Part shown: positions 1 to 9,308 of the stretch, piece after piece
Position numbering within the stretch: position 1 is the stretch's first letter
Layout of the letters: each line of letters opens with the position of its first letter
Assembly: GCF_018223745.1 (NCBI RefSeq)
Contig: NZ_CP073653.1
Location: 735,001 to 799,000 of the forward strand
Length of the DNA stretch: 64,000 nucleotides
Direction of reading: 5' to 3'
Source of the DNA: Clostridium beijerinckii
Lineage (GTDB): Bacteria; Bacillota; Clostridia; Clostridiales; Clostridiaceae
The notes under the pieces: model-generated
The model's input: only the letters and a program-made list of their open reading frames with translations
Told to the model about the DNA's origin: nothing
Databases searched by the model: none
Program-made: the position numbers and the translations under genes

Positions 1-592
1 CACAATGCATTAATAGTACTACACGCTCTTTGTCACTTTTGGAATTTTTAATAAATGTACTTGGACTAGCATTAGGATGAGCACCATCACCACTATCTGT
101 ATTCCAATCGTAAATTTTTAGGTTATTTTGATGAAGTAAATCGACCATAGACTGCGAAATTTTATAACAGTTATTATTACAACCAAAAGGGAATCTTAGT
201 ATATTTGGCTTAATACCAACTATGGAATTAATTATTTGCTGGGTATCCAACATCTCTTGCAGAAATTCTTCATTAGAGTGATAAAGGTTGTTTCGATTAT
301 GACTCATACTATGAAGACCGAGCGCATGCCCTTCATCATACATTCTTTTAATTAAATCCTCTTGTCCTTTGATTTGACTTCCTATTAAGAAAAAGGTTGC
401 AGGAATAGATTCTTGTTTCAATATATCCAACACATTAGTAGTTACTTTTCCAGCTGGGCCATCATCGAAAGTTAGATATATTATTTTTTTTTCATCAGCA
501 AGGACCTTATGAATAAGAAGATTTTGATAATTAATTATAGTTATTATAATCAAAACAAAAGGAATGTATTTCTTTAGCGATTTTAGATTCAT
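1..592 (-). CDS. Polysaccharide deacetylase (NodB-like), 3' end outside window
   Basis: The protein starts at 592 with MNLKSLKKYIPFVLI, a positively charged then hydrophobic stretch that looks like a signal peptide or membrane anchor. The NodB deacetylase signature follows: IIYLTFDDGP, then ATFFLIGSQ, then GHALGLHSMSHN, which carries the metal-binding H-x3-H, and later LRFPFG. The family removes acetyl groups from N-acetylglucosamine in peptidoglycan or exopolysaccharide, outside the membrane. The start is fixed by AGGAAGGTGAT just upstream. About 197 codons are visible and the C-terminal part lies beyond base 1. It is transcribed away from the large signalling gene on its right. The exact substrate cannot be read from the sequence. 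Confidence 0.9.
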   Translation of the reverse strand, partial: MNLKSLKKYIPFVLIIITIINYQNLLIHKVLADEKKIIYLTFDDGPAGKVTTNVLDILKQESIPATFFLIGSQIKGQEDLIKRMYDEGHALGLHSMSHNRNNLYHSNEEFLQEMLDTQQIINSIVGIKPNILRFPFGCNNNCYKISQSMVDLLHQNNLKIYDWNTDSGDGAHPNASPSTFIKNSKSDKERVVLLMHC

Positions 593-840
593 ATTATCAC
601 CTTCCTAAATGTTTTTACAAAAAGTATTATGTCCTAAAATTAAATTTATATTATAAGCCTTTATATACTTTTGGTTACAATATAATTAAGAAGATATAAT
701 TATAAAAATATGAATTTATGTGAAAAAGTAGATAATTAATTGAATTAGATATAATAGTGTTCAGCGTTATGCTAAAATATGGTATAATTTTAGATAGATT
801 GGTAAACTTCAAGTTAGTGAAGAAAAGGGATGAATTAGAA

Positions 841-3800
841 TTGAGAAATGTAAATAATAAATATCTAATAGAGCATGAGATAGTTATTGAAGAGAATTTT
901 TCAAATTATATTGTTACAGACATAGAGAGAGACGCAAGATATGTTCTATGTATTTTGAAAAATGGTTTTACATATGAGAAAACAAGAGAATATTTATTGA
1001 GTAAATTTAAGACTATTAAAAATCTTAATTTTGAGAACGTTATTAACATTATAAATATTGAAATAATTTATAGTATTAATGGGATAAAGCTTGATACTCC
1101 TCAATATGGGTATTTAATGGAGTATGCAGAGGCTAAACTGGATACACAAGATTATTTTAATAAATGTGATTTTTGTAAGAAATTAGATACATTTATGGAT
1201 ATTTGTGCTACTATAAATACGCTAAACATGCAGGGATATATATATGATGATATTAGTATGAAGGATGTAATATTAATTCCTGATTCCAACAATAATGTGA
1301 AAGTCAAAATGAAAGATTTGTTAGCAAATGAATTAAGAAAGTTTAATTTAATAAATTCATTACCTTACCAATATAACATCGAAACAAGAGAAGATATAAA
1401 TTCAAATAAAGATAATATTGTACAAGTTGTAGAACTGTGCAGACAAATATTCACAGAATCAGAACTTGAAACAGGATTTAAAGGATTAGAAGATATAAAA
1501 AATATATATAATCGAGTGAATACTATAAATAAATCGTTTAAACTTAAATATTTTATACAAAATATAAACAAAAAAATGAAGAAGAACTATAGATTATTTA
1601 TTAGTGAGGCTTTAAATAAGATTAAAACGGATTTAGATATAATAGGAATGACAGAAGAAATAAAAATAGTGGAAAAAAATTTTCAGAGGATACTGGAAAA
1701 CAAGCAGAGAAATAAGTTTATAAATTTCAATGGTGAAGATGGAAGCGGAAAAACCAGACTTTTAGAAGAAATTAAATATAGATTTGAAAATAAATACTTT
1801 AGAGATATTATATATATTGATGATTTTAATAATAAAAATGCGAGCAACGAAGAGCAATATAATACAATACTAAATTACATTTTAAATAAAGTAGATAAGA
1901 ATTTGAGAGATAAGTATGAAATTTATATAAAAAAATTTATTTCTATATTACTTGAAAAAAATTCTACAAATAGTGAAAATAATAAACAAAAGCTTCAATT
2001 GATTAATAGAATGGGGAAGTTTATAAGTGAGTATACAATGACTAAGCCATTTATAATGATAATAGATGATTTAGATAAAAAAAATGAAGTTTTCAAACTG
2101 TTTATTAAATATATAATCTTTTTAAGAAATAACTTAGAAAATGTTATGATAATATTTTCTATGAATGAAAGCAGTGTTGATGAAAATTTTATAAAGTTCA
2201 TAAATGAACTAAAACAAGTAGAGAAGTATGAAGAATATAAAATAAATTATTTTAATCAATATAATACTACTAAGATGATTAGAAGTATGCTTAATACAGG
2301 TACTGATGTTAATAAGTTAGCGGTAAAGATATATTCAGAAACTCTAGGAAATCCGCAGTATATAAGTGGAGTTATAAATGAATTATACGGTAATGGAACC
2401 TTATATTTTGATAGCAATAATGGAGAATGGAAGACTAATATTAAGGTTCAAGATATACTTATACCCAAATCTTTAGAAAGAAGATTAGAGGCAAGTATTT
2501 TTTCATTAAACGAAAAAGAAATTAATATTTTAAAGGAGTTAGCTATATTTAAAACTCCTTTATCAGAAAAAATAATTTTAGAATATGTAATAATGGATTC
2601 TGATAATGTAGAAATTTATGAGAATTTAAAATCAAAAGGCCTTTTGACTGATAAAATAAGTGATCAAGGTATACTTATAGGTTTTAGAAATAATTTATTA
2701 AGAAATATATTGTATTTAAAGTTAGGTGAAGAAGAAAGAATTAAACTACACTCTAAGGCATCTATTTTTATGGAGAAAATTCTACTTGATACAGATTATT
2801 ATATAGAAGAATTATTATTGCATTTAGAAAAAAGTAATGGTTACGAAAAAGCATATTTTTATACATTAAAATACGCAGAAGCTCAGGATCTGTTAGGTGA
2901 TATATCGAAGTCAATATCATATTATAAGAAGGTATTAACATATCCTAGTGATTCAAGTGGAAGTGAAGTGGCCATTAAGATTGCAAAGCTTTATGAAAAA
3001 AAATCTAACCATGAAAAAAGTTTTGAATATCTTGAGAAGGCAAACCAGATCGCAATACAAAATGACGAAATTGAAATTGAAATATATACACTGCTTGAAA
3101 TGATAATAATAAAAATTAATAGTATTACAGATATAGATACAGGGATAGATTATTCTTTAAATTGTATACGAAGATTGCTAGATAAAGAACACTATCCTAA
3201 GGGAGAGGTTTATTATTACTATGCACTTTCATTAAAATACAGATTGGAATATAACAATAAATTAACGTTGCTTAATGCACAAAAAGCAATAATTATATGT
3301 GAAGAAAATAAGATAAAAGAGGATGTATATGGCTGGGCAGTAAGTATTCTTATTAATATATATATAAAGAAAGGGAATTATAAAGAGGCTAAAAATTTAT
3401 GTTTATATGCAAACAGTATATTTACTAATAACAATAATATTAATGGTCAATTATATATTAAACTATTAGATGCATCTGTCTGTAAGGAAGAAGGAAGAGA
3501 TAACAAGGAGATTTTAGAGCAATATTTAGAAATAGCTAGAGAAGGGAATAAACAGAAAGTATACAAGAGGGAAATATTGAGTCTAATTTGTATAGCAGAT
3601 ATTTATAGTCAGGAAAAAAGATATTTAGAAGCAGAGAAATATCTATTAAGAGCACTAGAAAGAGAAAGAGAAGAGGGGATAGACTCTTATTCATTTAATA
3701 TTTGCAATGAACTTTGTTTGTTATATATAAAATCAGGAAAGATAAGTCTGGTAGTAAAGTATCATAATTTAATAATGCAAATGCAAAAAGGATTAAAGCT

Positions 3801-6123
3801 ATTGGAAGATAGAATTATAAATACAAACTATACATATGCGTTATATAATCTGATGATTTGTAATTATGATTTAGCATATGACCACTTGAAAAAAATATAT
3901 GCCCTAATATTTAATAGCAATAGTTCTAAGTATAAAATAGTTGTTTGCAATTACTTTGAGCTTATTTTATATAAATGTAAAAATGAGAGTGATATAAGAA
4001 ATGTATACAATAAGTTAGAGAAAAAAATTAAGCTATTACAGGATGCAGATACATGTCTTGAAATAAGGATAAGTGCTATTAGAAGAATTTTAACACTTGG
4101 ATATAAGGTGTTGGCTAAAGAATTATTCTTTGATCTCAAGGGATATCCTAAAAATTACAATGTTGAAGGAATTTATGTGTATCTAGAACTTAATTTTAGA
4201 AATAGAAATCAATATAATTTTCTGATAAATAAGGCGCTAAGAGTATGCTCCTTTGTGGATAACCAGGAAATTAAAGCTGATATATATTCTGCGATTGGTG
4301 AGAAGTATAATGAACTCGAATGTAATGGATTGGCATTGAATTATTATTATGAATCTATAGCTTCATATATAGATACAATAAATTTATTACCGCAAAATGA
4401 TAAGTTATCATATGCAAATAATAGTAGGTTTTTAGAAACCCGTAAGTTATTTGTAAAATGCTTAAATGAAGATTTGGGTATAAATATGAGTTTTAAATCA
4501 ACACAATTCATAAAAACAATTGAGGATTTAGAACAAATATTAAAAGAACTAGATTTAATGAATATACTAGATAATGAAGATACATTTAAATTGGTTCAAT
4601 ATTTATATGAAAAATGCTATTACAATGATTTTAGAGATATATATAAAGTATTTGAGCAGTTTTCTAATAATACTATTGATGATATAAAAAATGTAATGAA
4701 GTATATGGCGAGATTAATTTTAGCAGATAAGGCTATGATTGTTACAGAGAACGAGCAGGGAGAAAATGATGTTATATGCACATATAGAATTAGCGATAAA
4801 AATGAAATAAATAGATACCTCTCACTAAAAGTTGATTCAGATGAAGATACATTCGCAATTTGCAGTAATGACCCTAGATTCTATCAGTTAGATGATAAGG
4901 TACTGAAAGATGGAATAAGATCTTGTATGTATATGAAAATAATAAATAGAGAAAAACACATAAATAGTAGTGCGGGAATTAATGCAAGATTAATATTTAT
5001 TACTAACAATGCATTAAATTATATAAATAATGAATCAAAGAAAACAATAGAGAAATTTAAACCTTTCTTAACCTTTTTATTAGAAAAGTATAATCTTACA
5101 ATAAGCTCTACACTAGACAAGCTGACAGGTGTTTATAATAGAAAATATTTTGAAGAAGCGTTACTTTTTTTATTAGATTCTGCGAAGGCAAGAGAAAGTG
5201 AATTTGCTGTAATGATGTTTGATATCGACGATTTTAAAGGCGTAAATGACAAGTATGGACATCAAACTGGAGATGAAGTCTTAGTTAAGGTTGCAGATGA
5301 AGTTAAAAAGTGCATGAGCAAAGGTGATATTATTGGAAGATATGGAGGAGAGGAATTTATAATTCTCTTGCCTAATGTTAATTGTGAAGCAGCTATAAAT
5401 TTAGGGGAGATAATAAGAAAAAATATAGAGGAAGCAAGGATTCTAGGAGATAAAAGAAAAGTGACTGTAAGCATAGGAATAGCAATGAGTTCTTATGAAT
5501 CTCTTAACAATGAAGAAATTATAAGGAGAGCTGACCAGGCTCTATATAAGGCTAAACGTGATGGTAAGAATAGATGCATCGTTTGGGAAAATGAGTGTGG
5601 AGCAAGTGGAAATACAAATGACGAATTAACTGGAGTATTATCAGGAAATGCGGCTAAAGATTATAATTTTATGTTAATGCTCAAAGAAATAGCTGGTATT
5701 GCCAAACGTAGATGTAGTAAGGAAGAAAAGATTTATAATCTTATTTTAAAGATTATGCAGACGATTGAGTGTGATATAGCTACAATTTTTATTGTAAAAG
5801 AGAAGAAAATAGTTAATACGTATAGTAAGAGAAGAAATAAGGATAATTGGAATTTAGATGATAGGTTTAATTTTAAATTAGTAAATCAAGTCATTGAAGA
5901 AGAAAAAGGTTTATATTTAGTAGATTGGGAGAGCATGGACAGTCACAATAGTTATGGGCTTCCTGACTGGAAATCAGTCTGTATAGCTCCAATAATTTGT
6001 AACGGAGAGCTATTGGCAGTTATATACCTTTCAATTTCAGTAAATGAGAAAGAATTTATTTGTAATGACTATAATGTGCTGAATTTTTTAATAGAAATAG
6101 GTAGTTCTATTTTTCTTGGTTAA
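841..6123 (+). CDS. Giant kinase-like / AAA ATPase / TPR / GGDEF signalling protein
   Basis: About 1760 residues. The N-terminal ~270 residues resemble a degenerate Ser/Thr kinase fold (YLMEYAE hinge; YIYDDISMKDVIL where HRD-x-K-x-x-N would be). A P-loop NTPase follows (GEDGSGKT, about 298-305; IIDDLD Walker B-like), then a long helical TPR-like region (about 650-1300), a GAF-like stretch, a GGDEF domain with GGEEF at about 1502-1506, and a C-terminal GAF-like domain. GGEEF is the active diguanylate cyclase signature, so c-di-GMP synthesis is likely. The inhibitory RxxD I-site is not conserved (SKGD). No membrane segment is seen. The frame is open from GTG 757, with ATG at 769. I prefer TTG 841 because AAAAGGGA precedes it and the kinase-like fold begins right after it. 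The start remains uncertain. Confidence 0.85.
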   Translation: MRNVNNKYLIEHEIVIEENFSNYIVTDIERDARYVLCILKNGFTYEKTREYLLSKFKTIKNLNFENVINIINIEIIYSINGIKLDTPQYGYLMEYAEAKLDTQDYFNKCDFCKKLDTFMDICATINTLNMQGYIYDDISMKDVILIPDSNNNVKVKMKDLLANELRKFNLINSLPYQYNIETREDINSNKDNIVQVVELCRQIFTESELETGFKGLEDIKNIYNRVNTINKSFKLKYFIQNINKKMKKNYRLFISEALNKIKTDLDIIGMTEEIKIVEKNFQRILENKQRNKFINFNGEDGSGKTRLLEEIKYRFENKYFRDIIYIDDFNNKNASNEEQYNTILNYILNKVDKNLRDKYEIYIKKFISILLEKNSTNSENNKQKLQLINRMGKFISEYTMTKPFIMIIDDLDKKNEVFKLFIKYIIFLRNNLENVMIIFSMNESSVDENFIKFINELKQVEKYEEYKINYFNQYNTTKMIRSMLNTGTDVNKLAVKIYSETLGNPQYISGVINELYGNGTLYFDSNNGEWKTNIKVQDILIPKSLERRLEASIFSLNEKEINILKELAIFKTPLSEKIILEYVIMDSDNVEIYENLKSKGLLTDKISDQGILIGFRNNLLRNILYLKLGEEERIKLHSKASIFMEKILLDTDYYIEELLLHLEKSNGYEKAYFYTLKYAEAQDLLGDISKSISYYKKVLTYPSDSSGSEVAIKIAKLYEKKSNHEKSFEYLEKANQIAIQNDEIEIEIYTLLEMIIIKINSITDIDTGIDYSLNCIRRLLDKEHYPKGEVYYYYALSLKYRLEYNNKLTLLNAQKAIIICEENKIKEDVYGWAVSILINIYIKKGNYKEAKNLCLYANSIFTNNNNINGQLYIKLLDASVCKEEGRDNKEILEQYLEIAREGNKQKVYKREILSLICIADIYSQEKRYLEAEKYLLRALEREREEGIDSYSFNICNELCLLYIKSGKISLVVKYHNLIMQMQKGLKLLEDRIINTNYTYALYNLMICNYDLAYDHLKKIYALIFNSNSSKYKIVVCNYFELILYKCKNESDIRNVYNKLEKKIKLLQDADTCLEIRISAIRRILTLGYKVLAKELFFDLKGYPKNYNVEGIYVYLELNFRNRNQYNFLINKALRVCSFVDNQEIKADIYSAIGEKYNELECNGLALNYYYESIASYIDTINLLPQNDKLSYANNSRFLETRKLFVKCLNEDLGINMSFKSTQFIKTIEDLEQILKELDLMNILDNEDTFKLVQYLYEKCYYNDFRDIYKVFEQFSNNTIDDIKNVMKYMARLILADKAMIVTENEQGENDVICTYRISDKNEINRYLSLKVDSDEDTFAICSNDPRFYQLDDKVLKDGIRSCMYMKIINREKHINSSAGINARLIFITNNALNYINNESKKTIEKFKPFLTFLLEKYNLTISSTLDKLTGVYNRKYFEEALLFLLDSAKARESEFAVMMFDIDDFKGVNDKYGHQTGDEVLVKVADEVKKCMSKGDIIGRYGGEEFIILLPNVNCEAAINLGEIIRKNIEEARILGDKRKVTVSIGIAMSSYESLNNEEIIRRADQALYKAKRDGKNRCIVWENECGASGNTNDELTGVLSGNAAKDYNFMLMLKEIAGIAKRRCSKEEKIYNLILKIMQTIECDIATIFIVKEKKIVNTYSKRRNKDNWNLDDRFNFKLVNQVIEEEKGLYLVDWESMDSHNSYGLPDWKSVCIAPIICNGELLAVIYLSISVNEKEFICNDYNVLNFLIEIGSSIFLG

Positions 6124-6220
6124 ACTAACAATACATTTTAGAATGTTTTCAATTCATAATCACATAAAAGTTTATTTATCATATTATATAAAGAGAACCA
6201 ATTTTTAAGAGGAGCTTTTT

Positions 6221-6727
6221 ATGAGTGATACTGTTCCTAGAAATTATGAAAAAGAAAATATTAATGATATAGTATCTGTAGAAAATAATACCAATTATAA
6301 ATTTGAAATATCCGATGATAATAAGGAGAAAAGAGATAATAAAGAGTTCATATTAAATGAGAAATCTGCAAGTCCCCAAAGAGTAGAAGAAAAAGATTGT
6401 AATGGAGGGGAAATTATTGTTACATCAATTTTGGAATGTGAAGAACACGAATATTTAAAAGGTGTAAAAATTAATTTATATAAAATAAATGGATTATCTC
6501 CTGTTCTTGTTAAATCGAAAGTTACAGATGAGGAAGGAAAAGTTATTTTTTCTGGAGTTGAGGAAGGCTGTTATAGGATAATTGAGATTATTGATAAAAG
6601 ATACTTTGAAAAACCTAAGTATATAAATTGGAACGAAATAATAATAGACAATACTAATAAGAAACAAAAAATAGTAGTAGTTAATAAATTTAAAAAATTT
6701 ATGGCACAAAACAAATATAAGAATTAA
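6221..6727 (+). CDS. Small protein with C-terminal SpaA/prealbumin-like domain
   Basis: 168 residues, preceded by AAGAGGAGC. The first ~60 residues are charged and low in complexity. From about residue 66 the sequence (GGEIIVTSILE, LKGVKINLYKING, VTDEEGKVIFSGVEEGCYRIIEI) matches the beta-sandwich pattern of SpaA/Cna-B-like domains found in Gram-positive surface proteins. There is no signal peptide, LPXTG motif or membrane anchor, which is odd for this fold and suggests a cytoplasmic protein or an unusual export route. It sits alone between the signalling gene and dut and has its own terminator. The function is unknown; the domain call comes from pattern only. Confidence 0.6.
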   Translation: MSDTVPRNYEKENINDIVSVENNTNYKFEISDDNKEKRDNKEFILNEKSASPQRVEEKDCNGGEIIVTSILECEEHEYLKGVKINLYKINGLSPVLVKSKVTDEEGKVIFSGVEEGCYRIIEIIDKRYFEKPKYINWNEIIIDNTNKKQKIVVVNKFKKFMAQNKYKN

Positions 6728-6737
6728 ATAAAGAATG

Positions 6738-6786
6738 AAGGTTATATTTAAAAAATAAATTAATTTATTCGTAAATATAACCTTTT
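6738..6786 (+). terminator. Rho-independent terminator after SpaA-like gene
   Basis: A 13-bp perfect stem (AAGGTTATATTTA paired with TAAATATAACCTT) encloses a 21-nt AT-rich loop, with a short T run after it. It lies 11 bp past the stop codon. Confidence 0.75.
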
Positions 6787-6906
6787 GCATATGTTTAATT
6801 AAGTAATAAAAATTATAGAATACTTTAATTTAAATAAAAGAAGTGGATTTTTGTATTGGAAAATTATATAATCATAATATTATATAATCTTTAAGTAGGT
6901 GTTAGA

Positions 6907-7347
6907 ATGGACAATTATATTTTAAAAATAAAAAAAATCGATGATAAAGCTGTGATACCTAATTATGCTCATGAAGGTGATGCTGGATTAGACCTATATG
7001 CAGTTAAAGAATTAACTTTAAAGCCGGGAGAAAGAGGATTAGTACATACAGGAATACAAATTGAACTCCCTAAAAATACTGAAGCTCAAATAAGACCAAG
7101 AAGCGGTCTTGCATTAAAAAATGGTATAACTACGTTAAATTCTCCAGGTACTATAGATGAAGGGTACAGAGGAGAAATAGGTGTTATTCTAATTAATCAT
7201 GGAAGCGAAGTTTTCAAAGTGGAACCAGGAATGAAAATAGCTCAAATGGTTATAAAACCTGTAGTTAAAGTTGACATAATAGAAATAGAAGAACTATCTG
7301 AAAGTGAAAGAAATCAGAATGGATTTGGTTCATCAGGAACAAGGTAA
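6907..7347 (+). CDS. dut: dUTP diphosphatase
   Basis: 146 residues, normal for trimeric dUTPase. All five family motifs are visible in order: AGLDLYA (1), [10 protein letters not shown] (2), [16 protein letters not shown] (3), KIAQMVI (4) and the C-terminal arm [12 protein letters not shown] (5). It hydrolyses dUTP to dUMP and pyrophosphate, keeping uracil out of DNA and supplying dUMP for thymidylate synthesis. It lies outside the prophage and is followed by its own terminator, so it looks like the housekeeping copy. The start has a modest GTAGGTG ribosome site. Confidence 0.95.
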   Translation: MDNYILKIKKIDDKAVIPNYAHEGDAGLDLYAVKELTLKPGERGLVHTGIQIELPKNTEAQIRPRSGLALKNGITTLNSPGTIDEGYRGEIGVILINHGSEVFKVEPGMKIAQMVIKPVVKVDIIEIEELSESERNQNGFGSSGTR

Positions 7348-7350
7348 ATG

Positions 7351-7378
7351 GACAGGTATTGAGAGATACCTGTCTTTA
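7351..7378 (+). terminator. Terminator after dut
   Basis: A 9-bp perfect stem GACAGGTAT / ATACCTGTC with a short loop, followed by TTTACTT. It lies between the convergent dut and methyltransferase genes and could serve both strands. Confidence 0.75.
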
Positions 7379-7386
7379 CTTATCAA

Positions 7387-7947
7387 TTAAACTAATTTTA
7401 GAGATACATTGAACCTGCATGGATTATAATATCCATCAGTTATTTTCCAGTCTTTAAAGTCATTTTTATCATAAAGTAAGTGCTCTTTTCTGTGTGAAGT
7501 CATAGGTAGGTCTCCAATAAATATAGCCTCCTTAGCAACTCTTTTCAATTCTGAAATTGCTTGTTTAGCATACTCTTGATTAGGAAAATAGTGAAATGCT
7601 CCAAAGCAAAATACTTTATCAAAAGTTTTATCTTTAAAGATTAGATTATTTGCTTCTCCGTGAAGAACTGAATTGTTAAGTAATTCTATGTGCCTTTTTA
7701 CAAGAGAAGAGGAATAATCTACTCCTACGTATTCACCACATTTTATATATTGAGCTAGTCCACCTGCTCCGCAGGCAACTTCTAATATTCTATCTGTTTC
7801 CTTAATGTCTAATTCTTTAACAATTTGTTTAGCTATTTCTTTTACATCAGCAGTAGTATCTTCGTATCCGTCTAATTCCTCTAAACATGTAGTATTTCCA
7901 TTTCCTTTTCTTTCCCAAACTTCTTTCCAATAAGACATATCTTCCAT
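7387..7947 (-). CDS. Class I SAM-dependent methyltransferase
   Basis: 186 residues from the ATG at 7947, chosen because AGGAGGAGAG lies 5-6 nt upstream; the frame is open further, to 8004. The Rossmann SAM-binding pattern is clear: ILEVACGAGGLAQYI (motif I), YVGVDYSSSLV (acidic end of strand 2), then FDKVFCFGAFHYFPN and ELKRVAKEAIFIGDLP, typical of methyltransferase domain 11. The substrate is not identifiable. It is a single-gene unit convergent with dut. Its upstream region has a TATAAT inside an inverted repeat, which suggests repressor control. Confidence 0.8.
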   Translation of the reverse strand: MEDMSYWKEVWERKGNGNTTCLEELDGYEDTTADVKEIAKQIVKELDIKETDRILEVACGAGGLAQYIKCGEYVGVDYSSSLVKRHIELLNNSVLHGEANNLIFKDKTFDKVFCFGAFHYFPNQEYAKQAISELKRVAKEAIFIGDLPMTSHRKEHLLYDKNDFKDWKITDGYYNPCRFNVSLKLV

Positions 7948-8532
7948 AATTCTCTCCTCCTGAAATTTATTAAATTGAATAAAAATAAGAAATGTTTTAT
8001 TCATATAAATGAGTTCAATTATTGAACAGTATTATACTAACATTGTTCAATGTTCAGTACAATAAGTTCATGCAGAATTTACCATAGTATTTCAAAATGA
8101 GAAGAGGTAATAGAAAAGTATGTAGTAAGAATACAGTGCTGAGACTGAAGTGAAAATATTCCTATGAATAAAAGGTATATATACAATTCATTAAATTAAA
8201 ATAGAGATATATATAATTATAAATTAATTTGAATATATATTTAATCATATTTAAATTTTAAATGTAGAAAAATACCGATTTTTGCATTAGTATATAAAAT
8301 TATACTTAAGACTAAATTAATATTTATAATATATTAAAGAAAAAGCATCCTATTAATAGTTACTTATTAAGGCACTTTTTTTATAATAATCATCTAATTA
8401 ATGTTGGAAAAATATTTTTACAAATTATGCTTATTAACGACTTGGAGATGAATAAATATATGTTGAAAATTAGCAAATAAGGGACTATAATATATTTAAC
8501 ATATAGAAAAATATATAAAAAGAGAGATAAAT
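7948..8532. other. 585-bp intergenic region between methyltransferase and agrB
   Basis: It holds the inverted repeat and minus-strand promoter at 8021-8051 and then very AT-rich DNA up to agrB. I find no convincing gene here. Around 8105-8165 a patch of more even composition looks like part of a structured RNA leader, but no conserved riboswitch or T-box core is visible. Confidence 0.4.
8021..8051 (-). promoter_or_regulatory. Candidate operator over methyltransferase promoter
   Basis: Perfect 8-bp inverted repeat ATTGAACA ... TGTTCAAT with a 15-bp spacer. On the minus strand the spacer contains TATAAT, a fitting -10 box for the methyltransferase gene about 85 bp away. More TTCAAT/ATTGAA copies flank it. 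This layout suits a TetR- or MarR-type repressor, but no such gene is nearby. Confidence 0.4.
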
Positions 8533-9090
8533 ATGGTAAAGAGTATTTCAAAAAAAATTATAAATAGCATATCTACAAATGATAACTATAGTAAAGACCA
8601 ACTAGAACAAATGGAATATATTCTAGTTAGTATTTTATTTGAGACGATAAAGCTATTTTCTGTTATAGTTATATTTTCATTGTTTGGATATTTCGACAAA
8701 ATTATTATAATTTTAGCAGTCATGAGTATGACTAAGATTTTTATAGGCGGATACCATGAAGATACTCAGGTTAAGTGTTTTATAGCCACAGTGCTATTAG
8801 CAATTGGAATATTGGTGTTAAATTCTCAGTGCACTCTCTCATTTGTAGGTAACTGTATACTAATTATCTTAAGTATATTTTGCCTATGGCATCAAGTTCC
8901 AATAATAAATCCTAAAATGCCAATTACGCGCCAAGAATTAATAAATAAAAACAGAATAAGAGGTCTAAGTATTGCAACAATGCTTGGTATAACATCTATA
9001 TGTCTGTACAATTTTAGCAACTATTATTCGCTTATAACATGGACAATCCTATTTAACACCATATTAATGTTTAATAAAAAAGATGCTTAA
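8533..9090 (+). CDS. agrB: AgrB-like membrane peptidase of a peptide signalling system
   Basis: 185 residues with four to six hydrophobic segments. The AgrB signature is present: IGGYHEDTQVKC holds the catalytic His of GGYH and the Cys eight residues after it, both needed for endopeptidase activity. AgrB cuts and cyclises the AgrD propeptide in the membrane. It lies 55 bp upstream of a tiny AgrD-like gene and then an AgrC-like kinase, which confirms the role. The ribosome site is AAAGAGAGA. Confidence 0.9.
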   Translation: MVKSISKKIINSISTNDNYSKDQLEQMEYILVSILFETIKLFSVIVIFSLFGYFDKIIIILAVMSMTKIFIGGYHEDTQVKCFIATVLLAIGILVLNSQCTLSFVGNCILIILSIFCLWHQVPIINPKMPITRQELINKNRIRGLSIATMLGITSICLYNFSNYYSLITWTILFNTILMFNKKDA

Positions 9091-9145
9091 TGTTTTGAAA
9101 TATTAATGATAAATTTTAAGCAAAATTGAAAGGGGAATGGATTTT

Positions 9146-9274
9146 ATGAAAATTAAAAATTTATTAGGTAAGGTATTAATGATGTTATCACTTTCAATGA
9201 TTATATTTGCTCCAGCATCAGCAGCTACAGCAGGAATTGAAGAAATGCCTGAATCTATGAAAAAATTGAGATAA
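9146..9274 (+). CDS. agrD: AgrD-like autoinducer propeptide lacking cysteine
   Basis: 42 residues preceded by AAAGGGGAATGG. It has the standard AgrD plan: an N-terminal amphipathic/hydrophobic leader (MKIKNLLGKVLMMLSLSMII, 1-20), a short central region (FAPASAATAGI), and an acidic C-terminal recognition tail (EEMPESMKKLR, 32-42) for AgrB cutting. Unlike the classical AgrD it has no Cys from which to form a thiolactone. Ser25 or Thr28 are the only hydroxyl residues near the expected ring, so a lactone or a linear signal is possible. Position between agrB and agrC supports the call. Confidence 0.85.
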   Translation: MKIKNLLGKVLMMLSLSMIIFAPASAATAGIEEMPESMKKLR

Positions 9275-9308
9275 GTCACTTTCACGTAAATTTAAGGAGG
9301 AATTTTTG

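Noticed and set aside
8105..8165. Possible T-box or other riboswitch leader
   Set aside because: The composition looks like structured RNA, but no T-box core (such as GGTGGNACCGCG) or terminator/antiterminator pair follows, and agrB starts far away.
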